Assembly (NCBI RefSeq): GCF_014212055.1
Contig: NZ_JACJVO010000032.1
Span: 248,001-312,000 of the forward strand
Reading direction: 5' to 3'
Source: Cohnella zeiphila
GTDB taxonomy: Bacteria; Bacillota; Bacilli; Paenibacillales; Paenibacillaceae
Length of the DNA: 64,000 nucleotides
Shown here piece after piece: positions 51,991 through 59,799 of this stretch. Position 1 is the first letter of the stretch. The number at the start of each line of letters is the position of its first letter. The notes beneath the pieces are model-generated. The model saw only the letters and a list, made by a program, of their open reading frames with translations, was not told the DNA's origin and did no database searches. The position numbers were made by a program, and so were the translations under genes.

Positions 51991-53004
51991 ATGGAGGACG
52001 ACCGCTATTCCAGGCAGAGACTGTTCGCCCCGATCGGCGACGCCGGGCAGGCGAAGCTGGCGGACAGCGCGGTATGCATCGTCGGCATGGGGGCGCTGGG
52101 TACCGTTCTGGCGAGCCATATGGTACGGGCGGGGGTTGGCCTCGTACGGCTGGTCGACCGGGACTATGTGGAGCGGAGCAACCTGCAGCGGCAGATGCTC
52201 TACGACGAGGAGGACGCCGCCGGCGGGTATCCGAAGGCGATCGCCGCCGAGCGGAAGCTTCGCCGCGTCAACTCGGAAATCCGGCTGGAGGCGATCGTCG
52301 CCGACGCGACTTCCGCCAACGTCGAATCGCTGCTTGAGGGCATGGATCTCGCGCTCGACGGGACGGACAACTTCCAGACGCGGTTCCTGCTGAACGACGC
52401 CTGCTTCCGTCAGGGCATTCCGTTCGTGTACGGCGGCGCCGTCAGCTCTCGGGGAATGAGCGCCATCTTCGTGCCGGGCGTCACGCCGTGTCTGCGCTGC
52501 CTCATCTCGTCGGGCGACTCCGACGGCGAGACCTGCGACACGATCGGGGTCATCGCCCCGGTCGTCGACATCGCCGCCTCGTACCAAGCGGTCGAGGCGC
52601 TGAAGTACCTGGTCGGCGACGCGGAGCATCGGCGCGAAGCGCTCGTCTCGTTCGACGTGTGGGGCAACCAGCACTTCGAGATGAAGCTGGGCGCCCCTCG
52701 CAAGGACTGTCCTTGCTGCCAGCGGAAGGAATACCCCGCCCTGCAGGCGGCGCCCGACGAGGCGATCTCGCTGTGCGGGCGCGGCACGGTCCAGATCGCG
52801 GGCTCGCGGCCGCTCGATCTGGAGCGGTGGCGCGAGCGGCTGGCGCCCGTCGCCGCCGGCGTGAAGCTGAACGCGTACCTGCTGCGCGCGGAGCTGCCGG
52901 AAGGCGAACGGCTCGTCCTGTTCCCGGACGGCCGCGTGCTTGTGCAGGGGACGGACGACTTCGTCCGCGCCAAGACGCTCTATGCCCGCTATATCGGGAG
53001 CTAG
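51991..53004 (+). CDS. thiF: ThiS adenylyltransferase ThiF
   Basis: A 337-residue E1-like (MoeB/ThiF) enzyme that adenylates the ThiS C-terminus. ATP-binding loop GMGALGTVLASHMVRAGVG, then LVDRDYVERSNLQRQMLYDE; catalytic Asp in LDGTDNFQTRFLLND; zinc-site Cys pairs CLRC and CPCC. The C-terminal ~100 residues after the zinc site (CGRGTVQIAGSRPLDLERWR) resemble the ThiS/MoaD-like or rhodanese-free tail seen in some Bacillales ThiF. It starts 14 bp after thiY. The following gap carries a 51-bp tandem repeat before thiE. Confidence 0.93.
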   Translation: MEDDRYSRQRLFAPIGDAGQAKLADSAVCIVGMGALGTVLASHMVRAGVGLVRLVDRDYVERSNLQRQMLYDEEDAAGGYPKAIAAERKLRRVNSEIRLEAIVADATSANVESLLEGMDLALDGTDNFQTRFLLNDACFRQGIPFVYGGAVSSRGMSAIFVPGVTPCLRCLISSGDSDGETCDTIGVIAPVVDIAASYQAVEALKYLVGDAEHRREALVSFDVWGNQHFEMKLGAPRKDCPCCQRKEYPALQAAPDEAISLCGRGTVQIAGSRPLDLERWRERLAPVAAGVKLNAYLLRAELPEGERLVLFPDGRVLVQGTDDFVRAKTLYARYIGS

Positions 53005-53039
53005 GCGACTTCCGCTACGAGGCTTCCCGAAGAAAGAGA

Positions 53040-53260
53040 GTAACGAGATTCCTCACATGTGTGGAAATGCGGAGAAATGGGCTGAAGAGAATAAAGAGGT
53101 TACTCACATTTACGGATTAATGGAGAAGTGGGAGAAAGAAAGTAATCAGATTACTCACATGGACGAGATTGTGGGGATTTGAGTGGAAGAGAGTAACGAG
53201 ATTACTCACATAGACGGAACTGCTGAGAAGTTGGCAAAAGAGGGTAACGAGATTACTCTC
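53040..53260 (+). repeat. Five tandem 51-bp units with a 17-bp palindrome, between thiF and thiE
   Basis: The motif GAGTAACGAGATTACTC (GAGTAA, five bases, TTACTC) or a variant recurs with its GTAA core at 53040, 53091, 53142, 53193 and 53244, an exact 51-bp period. Unit 2 is most diverged; units 3-5 keep a perfect or near-perfect inverted repeat. The 34 bp between motifs is partly conserved (GGAGAAGTGG-like blocks). Read in frame it gives a degenerate 17-residue repeat (ESNEITHMDG...EKW.K), but a TGA interrupts it in unit 3 and no ribosome site starts it. I therefore call it a non-coding repeat. Confidence 0.85.
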
Positions 53261-53302
53261 TTTTGAAAGATGCCCGTTCAATAGAAAGAAGGAGGCAGCC
53301 CC

Positions 53303-53935
53303 ATGAAGGACTTTCGGCTGTACGCGATCACCGGCGAGCAGTTCCATCCGGGACGCGGCATGATCGAAGTGATGGAGCAGGCGATTCTCGGCGGGGCCGA
53401 TATCGTCCAGCTCCGCGACAAGAAAAGCGATAAGCCCGAACTCCTGCGAAAAGCGAAGGAGCTTCGCGAGCTGACGCGGAGGCACGGGGTCACCTTCATC
53501 GTCAACGACCATCTCGACGTGGCGATCGAGTCGGACGCGGACGGCGTTCATCTCGGCCAGGGTGATCTGCCGATCGAAGAGGCGCGGAAGCGGATCGGCG
53601 CCGGCAAGATCATCGGCATTTCCACGCACGCCATCGAGGAGGCGCGGCTGGCCGAACGGCAAGGAGCCGATTACATCGGCGTCGGCCCGATTTTCCCGAC
53701 GAAGACGAAGGAAGACGTCGTCGCGCCGGTGACCGTCTCCTACATTCGCGAGGTAGCGAGCGAGATTCGCATTCCGTTCGTGGCGATCGGCGGCATCAAG
53801 CTCTCGAACGCCGATCAGGTCATCGCGGCGGGCGCGACGCGCATCTGCGCGGTGAGCGAGATCGTCGGCAGCGCGGACGTGAAGGGGACGTGCGAGGCAT
53901 TCCTCGCCAAGCTGAGGAACGGGCGCCAGGCCTGA
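53303..53935 (+). CDS. thiE: Thiamine-phosphate synthase ThiE
   Basis: A 210-residue TIM-barrel enzyme that joins HMP-pyrophosphate and thiazole phosphate to thiamin phosphate. ThiE hallmarks are VQLRDKKSDK, FIVNDHLDVAIES, DGVHLGQGDLP, IIGISTHA, YIGVGPIFPTKTK and PFVAIGGI. The complete set of phosphate and substrate residues, in particular STH and GPIFPT, favours ThiE over the related isomerase TenI. Ribosome site GAAGGAGG. It begins after the 51-bp repeat and is followed by 204 bp with no recognisable gene. Confidence 0.94.
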   Translation: MKDFRLYAITGEQFHPGRGMIEVMEQAILGGADIVQLRDKKSDKPELLRKAKELRELTRRHGVTFIVNDHLDVAIESDADGVHLGQGDLPIEEARKRIGAGKIIGISTHAIEEARLAERQGADYIGVGPIFPTKTKEDVVAPVTVSYIREVASEIRIPFVAIGGIKLSNADQVIAAGATRICAVSEIVGSADVKGTCEAFLAKLRNGRQA

Positions 53936-54139
53936 TGCCATGATAAGCGGCGGAGCCTGCGGGCGCGGGAGGCCCTACCGGCGCCGCAATCGCTAACGCT
54001 TGGCTCGTTGTCGGATCGGGCCGCGGCGCGCCGCGGGCTTTCCGGCTGCTCCCGCGTCTCACGCGGCTTCAAGCCTGCCCGGACGACGAAGGGATGCACG
54101 ATCGATAATCGTCAGGTTAACCGGAGGGAGGAGCGGTTT
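53936..54139. other. Untranslated 204-bp spacer inside the thiamin operon
   Basis: GC-rich, with several potential short hairpins (CGCGGCGCGCCGCGG near 54023), and the thiS ribosome site (GGAGGGAGGAG) at its end. I see no gene, promoter or second riboswitch in it. Confidence 0.5.
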
Positions 54140-54337
54140 ATGGAGTTGACGATCAACGGAATCACGCAGCAGTTGGAGGTGCGGACGGTCGGAGACGTCA
54201 TCGCGCATTTCGGACTGGAGGGCAAGCCGGTCGTGGTGGAAGCGGACGGCGAGATCGTGGACCGGGAACGGTGGGGAGAAGCCGAGCTTCGGCAGGGGAT
54301 GAAGCTCGAATTGGTTCATTTCGTAGGGGGAGGCTGA
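54140..54337 (+). CDS. thiS: Sulfur carrier protein ThiS
   Basis: A 65-residue ubiquitin-like protein ending in GG (VHFVGGG; the family's functional C-terminus is the Gly-Gly, and here one extra Gly follows). Start ATG 54140 (MELTINGITQQLEVRTVGDV) after GGAGGGAGGAG; the frame upstream to 54008 is not coding. ThiF adenylates the tail, which becomes a thiocarboxylate and donates sulfur to ThiG. Located directly before thiG with four bases between them. Confidence 0.92.
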   Translation: MELTINGITQQLEVRTVGDVIAHFGLEGKPVVVEADGEIVDRERWGEAELRQGMKLELVHFVGGG

Positions 54338-54341
54338 AGCG

Positions 54342-55121
54342 ATGAAGACGGATGTGCTGCGCATTGGCGGGCGGGAGCTCCAATCGCGTTTTTTTCTCGG
54401 GACGGGGTTGTTCCCGAATCCATACGTTCAACAGGAGGCCATCCGGGCGTCGGGGGCCGAAGTGCTGACATTCGCCATCCGGCGGATCAATCTTGAAGCG
54501 CCGGAGGACGATTCGATTCTTCAGTATCTGGAGCCGGGGGCGTTCCATTTCTTGCCCAACACCTCCGGCGCGAGAACGGCCGACGAGGCGGTGCGGATCG
54601 CCCGGTTGGCGCGGGCTTCCAACCTGAGCGACTGGGTTAAGGTGGAGATCAGCGCGAACGAGCGGACGCTGCTCCCCGACCCGGTCGAGACGCTCCGGGC
54701 GACGGAGATTCTCGTCAAGGAAGGGTTCACGGTGCTGCCCTATACGTCGGACGATCCGATTCTGTGCAAGAGGCTGGAGGAAGCCGGAGCGGCGGCGGTC
54801 ATGCCCGGAGCGGCCCCGATCGGCACCGGGCTCGGGCTGCTGAATCCGTACAACCTCGGCCTGATCGTCGAGGAAGCGAACGTGCCGGTCATCGTCGACG
54901 CGGGTCTCGGCTCCGCCGCCGACGCTTTACAGGCAATGGAGCTCGGCGCGGCCGGCGTGCTGATGAACAACCCCGTCGCCAAAGCCAAAGACCCGGCACG
55001 GATGGCGCAGGCCATGCGTCTGGCGATCGAAGCGGGCCGGCTGTCCTACCTGGCCGGACGGGTTCCGAAGAAGCGGTACGCTTCGGCCAGCAGCGCGCCG
55101 GAAGGTCATCTGCTGCCATGA
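54342..55121 (+). CDS. thiG: Thiazole synthase ThiG
   Basis: A 259-residue TIM-barrel enzyme that forms thiazole phosphate from DXP, dehydroglycine and the ThiS thiocarboxylate. The Schiff-base Lys is Lys100 in DWVKVEI. Other signatures are SRFFLGTGLFPN, LTFAIRRINL, VLPYTSDDPILCKRLEEAG, AVMPGAAPIGTGLGLLNPYN and VPVIVDAGLGSAADALQAME. The Ala-rich phosphate loop is intact. It overlaps thiO by four bases (ATGA). Confidence 0.96.
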   Translation: MKTDVLRIGGRELQSRFFLGTGLFPNPYVQQEAIRASGAEVLTFAIRRINLEAPEDDSILQYLEPGAFHFLPNTSGARTADEAVRIARLARASNLSDWVKVEISANERTLLPDPVETLRATEILVKEGFTVLPYTSDDPILCKRLEEAGAAAVMPGAAPIGTGLGLLNPYNLGLIVEEANVPVIVDAGLGSAADALQAMELGAAGVLMNNPVAKAKDPARMAQAMRLAIEAGRLSYLAGRVPKKRYASASSAPEGHLLP

Positions 55122-56242
55122 ACGAAACGGTCGTCGTTCTGGGCGGAGGCGTGATCGGCCTGTCCTGCGCGTTCGAGCTGCGTCAGCGGGGGTACCGGGT
55201 GAAGCTGCTGGAGAAGGAACGCTGCGGCGGCCAGGCATCGGGAGCGGCAGCGGGCATGCTGGCCCCGTATTCCGAGAACGGGGAAAGCCCCGACGCTTTT
55301 TTCCGGTTCTGCCGGGAGAGCCTTCAGATCTTCCCGGAATGGCAGCGGACGGTTCGGTACGTGTCCGGTCTTCCGTTCGAATATACCGAATCCGGCAGCC
55401 TGTACGCCGTCTATCACGAGGCTGACCGGCTGGCGCTCGAGACGCGGCTGGGCTGGCAGCGCCGGAACGGATCGTCGGGGCGTATCGTCGAAGGAGAGGA
55501 GCTGTTCCGGCTGGAGCCGCGGCTGTCGCGGAACGTGCGTGCGGCGCTGTATACGCCGGAAGAGAGCCACGTGTATGCTCCTCATTACGTCCGGTCGCTG
55601 GAGCGGGCCTGCCGGCTCATCGGCGTGGACATTCAGGATCGGCTGGAGGAAGCAGCCGTCGTCCGATGGGAGCGGGAGATCGCGGTCGAAGCGCGGGACG
55701 GGCGCGCGTTCGGCGGAGACCGGCTGCTCGTCTGCACGGGGGCATGGGCGCAGGAGCTTGCCGACGCTCTCGGCATCCCGATTCCGATCCAACCGATCCG
55801 GGGCCAGATCTGCGCGTACGAGGCGGAGGACCGGCCGGTAAGGCATATGGTCTTCAATAGCCAGGGCTACCTCGTCGGCAAAGGAAACGGAACGCTTGTC
55901 TGCGGGGCGTCCGAGGACGTGGCGGGGTTCGATACGTCCGTGACGGAGCGCGGCATCGAGCGGCTGCGGGCCTGGAACAAGCGGCTGTTTCCATTCCTGG
56001 AGGGGCGGACGCCGTTTCATCGCTGGGCCGGACTTCGCCCCGCCACGCAGGACGGCCTGCCGCTGATCGGGCCGCACGGTCGGGTCGTCTTCGCGGCAGG
56101 GCATTACCGCAACGGTATTCTGCTCAGTCCGGCAACCGCCAAACTCGCAGCCGATTGGATCGAGAACGGCGAGGCGCCCGCGGATTACGAAGCGTTCCTG
56201 CCTAGCCGATTCGAAGGAGAGAGGAGTCTAAGCGCAAGATGA
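55118..56242 (+). CDS. thiO: Glycine oxidase ThiO
   Basis: A 374-residue FAD-dependent amine oxidase that makes the imine of glycine for ThiG. N-terminal Rossmann motif VVLGGGVIGLSCAFELRQRG, the AASGAAAGMLAPY-type loop (ASGAAAGMLAPYSENGE), the substrate domain (YAPHYVRSLERACRLIGVDI) and the C-terminal FAD segment AGLRPATQDGLPLIGPHGRV, then AAGHYRNGILLSPATAKLAA. The start is coupled to the thiG stop (ATGA), and the 3' end overlaps thiD by four bases. Confidence 0.94.
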   Translation: MNETVVVLGGGVIGLSCAFELRQRGYRVKLLEKERCGGQASGAAAGMLAPYSENGESPDAFFRFCRESLQIFPEWQRTVRYVSGLPFEYTESGSLYAVYHEADRLALETRLGWQRRNGSSGRIVEGEELFRLEPRLSRNVRAALYTPEESHVYAPHYVRSLERACRLIGVDIQDRLEEAAVVRWEREIAVEARDGRAFGGDRLLVCTGAWAQELADALGIPIPIQPIRGQICAYEAEDRPVRHMVFNSQGYLVGKGNGTLVCGASEDVAGFDTSVTERGIERLRAWNKRLFPFLEGRTPFHRWAGLRPATQDGLPLIGPHGRVVFAAGHYRNGILLSPATAKLAADWIENGEAPADYEAFLPSRFEGERSLSAR

Positions 56243-57069
56243 TGCGGCAACCGGCAAGAGCGCTGACGATCGCGGGGTCGGACAGCGGAGGCGGCGCGGG
56301 CATCCAAGCCGATCTGAAAACGTTCCAGGAGCTGGGCGTCTACGGCATGTCCGCGCTGACGGCGGCGACCGTGCAGAATACGTTCGGGGTGCAGGGCGTC
56401 TATCCGCTGCCGCCCGAGGCGGTCGCGGAGCAGATCCGCTCGGTCGGCGTCGACATCGGCGTCGACGCGCTGAAGACGGGGATGCTGTTCAGCGGGGACA
56501 TCATCGCCTCCGTGGCGGAGACCGTGCGGGAGTTCGGCTGGACGAAGCTGGTCGTCGACCCGGTCATGGTGGCCAAAGGCGGTTCCGAGCTGCTGCGGGA
56601 AGAAGCGGTAAACGCGCTGAAAGAGCGGCTTCTGCCGCTCGCCTTCGTCGTCACGCCGAACCTGCCGGAGGCGGAGAAGCTGGCGGGGCTCGCGATCCGG
56701 AACGATCGGGACAGACGGGAAGCGGCCCGGAGGCTGGTCGATCTCGGTGCCAGGCATGCGATCATCAAGGGAGGCCATGCGGAAGGGCCGGAGGCGATCG
56801 ACCTGCTGTACGACGGCTCCCGCTTCGTCGAACTGTCCGGTCCCCGGGCGGACACGCCGCGGACGCATGGAACGGGCTGCACGTTCTCCGCCGCCCTTAC
56901 GGCCGGCCTGGCCGAAGGATGGGACGTCGTTGCCGCCGCACGGCGGGCCAAGGCGTTCATCCAGGCGGCCATCGAGGACGGCATTCGGATCGGCGGCGGC
57001 CACGGCCCGACCAATCATTGGGCCTATCGACGGCGAACGGCTTCCGGCGGCGCCCCCGAAAAGGAATAA
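56239..57069 (+). CDS. thiD: HMP / HMP-phosphate kinase ThiD
   Basis: A 276-residue ribokinase-fold kinase that phosphorylates HMP twice. Substrate and ATP motifs: ALTIAGSDSGGGAGIQADLK, GVYGMSALTAATVQNT, VVDPVMVAKGGSELL, VTPNLPEAEKLAG, IKGGHAEG and TPRTHGTGCTFSAALTAGLA with the GTGC anion hole. It overlaps thiO by ATGA and is the last gene of the operon, followed by a strong terminator. Together with TenA it converts salvaged pyrimidine into HMP-pyrophosphate for ThiE. Confidence 0.96.
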   Translation: MMRQPARALTIAGSDSGGGAGIQADLKTFQELGVYGMSALTAATVQNTFGVQGVYPLPPEAVAEQIRSVGVDIGVDALKTGMLFSGDIIASVAETVREFGWTKLVVDPVMVAKGGSELLREEAVNALKERLLPLAFVVTPNLPEAEKLAGLAIRNDRDRREAARRLVDLGARHAIIKGGHAEGPEAIDLLYDGSRFVELSGPRADTPRTHGTGCTFSAALTAGLAEGWDVVAAARRAKAFIQAAIEDGIRIGGGHGPTNHWAYRRRTASGGAPEKE

Positions 57070-57078
57070 GCAGAGAGC

Positions 57079-57120
57079 AAAACGAAACCGCCGGACGGCA
57101 TCGTCCGGCGGTTTCGTTTT
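57079..57120. terminator. Strong bidirectional terminator at the end of the thiamin operon
   Basis: AAAACGAAACCGCCGGACG pairs with CGTCCGGCGGTTTCGTTTT around GCAT. The A and T flanks make it work in both directions; the chemoreceptor gene on the other strand ends within it. Confidence 0.95.
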
Positions 57121-59134
57121 AGACTTTGAACACCTGCACGATCGACTTGAGCTCGGTCATCCGCTGGTTGAGCGTCTGCGCCGAGGCGGTGATATCCTCC
57201 GAGATGGCGCTCTGCTCTTCCGTCGATCCGGCTACCGTCTGGGCGTTCTCCGCGGACGCCCTGGAGATGCCGACCATCTCCTCGAACGAGGCGGATATTT
57301 CCTCCGTGCCGGCGGACAGCTGCTCGGTCGTGGCGGAGATATCCTGGATCTGTCCGGCGGCGTCGCGAACCGCGACCCGGATCTGCTCGAACCCTTCGCC
57401 GATGCTCCTCATTTTCCGAACGCCGTCGCCGATCGCTTCCACATTGCGCTGCATGGAGCGCATGGCCGAATCCGAAGTTTGCTGAATGCCTCCGATCAGG
57501 CCGCTGATGTCCTCCACCGAGCGCTGGGTCTGTTCGGCGAGCTTCTTCACTTCGTTCGCGACGACCGCGAAGCCGCGTCCTTGTTCGCCCGCGCGAGCGG
57601 CCTCGATCGATGCGTTCAAGGAGAGCAGGGCGGTCTGGTTGGAGATGTCCGAGATGACGTCGACGATCCGGCCGATCTCGTCGGAGCGCTTGGTCAATTC
57701 CTCCATCGCGCTTGCCGCATCGCCGGCGGAAGCGCCGATCAAGTCCATCTGTTCGATAGCGGAGCGAATGTCGGCGACACCGTCTTCGACCTCCGAGGCG
57801 ACGCCTGCGGTCAGGTCGGCGACGCTGCCCGACGATTCGGCGATGCGCTGGATGCCGCCCGCCATCTCCTCCATCGCCCGGGCGGATTGCTCCGCTCCTT
57901 GAAGCTGCGTGTCCGCGCCGTCGGCCACTTCCTGAATGGAGGCGGCGATCTGGGATGCGGCGTCGGACGATTGCTCCGCGGACCGCTGCAGATCCTCGGA
58001 CGCGGCCGCCACCTGGCCGATCGTCGTATCGATCTGCCGCACGATTCCGGTGAGCGAGTCGATCATCTCGTTAATGTTGCCGCTCATCTGTCCAATCTCG
58101 TCTTTCGATCGAACGCGTACCCGTTCCTTCAAATGGCCGGTCGCCACTTTTTTCATCACTTCGGAGATGGCGAGGATCGGTTTGACGATCAGGCCGGTCA
58201 AGAGGACGGCGATCAGGCCGACCAGCAGCAGCACCCCGATGATGATCCAGACGGCCAGCGTCTCCGCATGGTTTACGTTCTGCATGATCTCGCTTTTGGG
58301 CGCGGCAACGATCAGCTTCCAGTTCGTATTCGGAATCGTGGCGTAATGGACGAGAAGCTGCTTGCCGCCCGTCTCCCGGTATTCGACGGATCCGCTCGAT
58401 CCGGCCAGAATTTTCTGGAAGGCGGCTTTCTCGCTTGCGCTGGGATCGAATTGGTCCCATGATTTGCCGATTCGGCTTGAGTCCGGATAGGTGTAATATT
58501 CGCCGCGTCCCGATATAATGTAGCCGAACCCGGTGTCGCCGATTTTGATCTTGTTCGTCAGCGCGGTCAGAATGTCCGGCGATACGCTGGCCGTGACGGC
58601 GCCGACGAATTGGCCGGATGCGTCCAACAGGGGAATATCCAGAGGCATGACGTACTTATTCGTTTTTTTGCTGATCAGCATGTCCGAGATGACCGGCTGC
58701 TTCGTTTCTTTCGCCTTAATGAAGTGATCCCGGTCGGAGACGTCGATGGCGACGTGGTTCGTGTCGATGCCGTTGCCGTCCGGTCCGATCATGGTGAACG
58801 AGTCGATCTCCTTGTCGCTCTCGTCGAGCACCTTGAGCAAAGGAATGGTTTTCGCGGGATCCGCCGTTTGGAACTCATCTTTATTCTGGTTAATCAGTTC
58901 CTGCAAAGCCGAAAGCTTGGACTGCATCCATTCGTCGATCCGGGAGATGTTCAGCTCTTCGACCGTCAGTTGGATTTGCTCGTTGTCGGTCTTCGAAACG
59001 CCCGTGAAGTACTGGATGAAAAACAGGGTAGAGCCGAGCAGGGGGAGAATGGAGAGAGCAAGCAGAATGGCCGACAGCTTCAGCCGGACGGAGCTTCTTC
59101 CCCATTTCCGTTGGGAAGGGTTGGTTTTCATCAT
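57119..59134 (-). CDS. Methyl-accepting chemotaxis protein with dCache sensor
   Basis: A 671-residue transmembrane receptor, start at 59134 (MMKTNPSQRKW) after GGAGGAACC. First membrane segment LSAILLALSILPLLGSTLFF, then a double-Cache extracellular domain (DGNGIDTNHVAIDVSDRDHF; GDTGFGYIISGRGEYYTYPD), second segment AVWIIIGVLLLVGLIAVLLT, HAMP (KPILAISEVMKKVATGHLKE) and the conserved signalling hairpin (VISDISNQTALLSLNASIEA, then ARAGEQGRGFAVVANEVKKL). It should report an attractant, often an amino or organic acid for dCache domains, to CheA. No che genes are adjacent. Confidence 0.95.
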   Translation of the reverse strand: MMKTNPSQRKWGRSSVRLKLSAILLALSILPLLGSTLFFIQYFTGVSKTDNEQIQLTVEELNISRIDEWMQSKLSALQELINQNKDEFQTADPAKTIPLLKVLDESDKEIDSFTMIGPDGNGIDTNHVAIDVSDRDHFIKAKETKQPVISDMLISKKTNKYVMPLDIPLLDASGQFVGAVTASVSPDILTALTNKIKIGDTGFGYIISGRGEYYTYPDSSRIGKSWDQFDPSASEKAAFQKILAGSSGSVEYRETGGKQLLVHYATIPNTNWKLIVAAPKSEIMQNVNHAETLAVWIIIGVLLLVGLIAVLLTGLIVKPILAISEVMKKVATGHLKERVRVRSKDEIGQMSGNINEMIDSLTGIVRQIDTTIGQVAAASEDLQRSAEQSSDAASQIAASIQEVADGADTQLQGAEQSARAMEEMAGGIQRIAESSGSVADLTAGVASEVEDGVADIRSAIEQMDLIGASAGDAASAMEELTKRSDEIGRIVDVISDISNQTALLSLNASIEAARAGEQGRGFAVVANEVKKLAEQTQRSVEDISGLIGGIQQTSDSAMRSMQRNVEAIGDGVRKMRSIGEGFEQIRVAVRDAAGQIQDISATTEQLSAGTEEISASFEEMVGISRASAENAQTVAGSTEEQSAISEDITASAQTLNQRMTELKSIVQVFKV

Positions 59135-59313
59135 GTGGTTCCTCCGATGCATGTTCTATTGATGCTTTCGTCACCCTCCTTATATGTCGGAGTCCATTGA
59201 ACCATTATTTATAGGCCAAAGAGGTATAATTTAGGTACCGTGCCCCATTTCGCGTGATACGAAAAACGAGCCGCAGGCGCGAGGCCGGCGGCTCGTTTGA
59301 ACGGGTGCGGCGA

Positions 59314-59646
59314 TCAGGTCCATTTTGCCGCCCAGAGCTTCATCTCTCTCACGATCTGGTGAAGATCCTCGCCCTTCGGCGTCAGCGTGTATTCTACGGT
59401 GACCGGAACGGTCGGATACACATGGCGCTCGAGCACGCCTTTCTTCTCCAAGTGGCGAAGCGTGCTTGTCAGCGCCCTGGGGCTGACGCAGGGAATGCTC
59501 CGCTGCAGCTCGCCGAACCGTCTCGTGCCGCAGAACAGCTCCCTCAGAACGAGAAAAGCCCACTTGCCGCCCAGCACGTCAAGCGTCTTCTCGATGTTGC
59601 ATTCGATTTGCACCGGATTTTTGGGGATGTAAGCGCTGGCCGTCAT
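59314..59646 (-). CDS. HxlR (DUF24) family regulator
   Basis: A 110-residue winged-helix regulator, start MTASAYIPKNPVQIECNIEK with AAAGGAG upstream. Family features: LGGKWAFLVLRELFCGTRRF, then GELQRSIPCVSPRALTSTLR and LERHVYPTVPVTVEYTLTPK. Cys16 is the conserved N-terminal Cys of redox-sensing members. It is divergent from an aldo-keto reductase gene with 153 bp between them and most likely controls that gene. It is the second HxlR-oxidoreductase pair in the window. Confidence 0.92.
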   Translation of the reverse strand: MTASAYIPKNPVQIECNIEKTLDVLGGKWAFLVLRELFCGTRRFGELQRSIPCVSPRALTSTLRHLEKKGVLERHVYPTVPVTVEYTLTPKGEDLHQIVREMKLWAAKWT

Positions 59647-59799
59647 CTGTGCACTTCACTCCTTTCGCATAGCTATATAAATTATAGCACGTATACTTCG
59701 TATAATATAATGATAAAAAATTCACTTCTTCTAAATAAATACGAGGTTCTCTACAATAGAGAGGTTCCATTCTCTATCAGAACAAAGGAGGAGAAACGA

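Noticed and set aside
53040..53260. CRISPR-like array
   Set aside because: The repeats are short and degenerate, the spacers share sequence with each other, and there are no cas genes.
53117..53941. Reverse-strand open frame of 274 codons opposite thiE
   Set aside because: It is the shadow of thiE plus the repeat tract; thiE has a full set of family motifs and a ribosome site.
56747..58462. 571-codon plus-strand frame from thiD into the chemoreceptor
   Set aside because: It runs through a strong terminator and antisense to the chemoreceptor; its translation is low-complexity and matches nothing.
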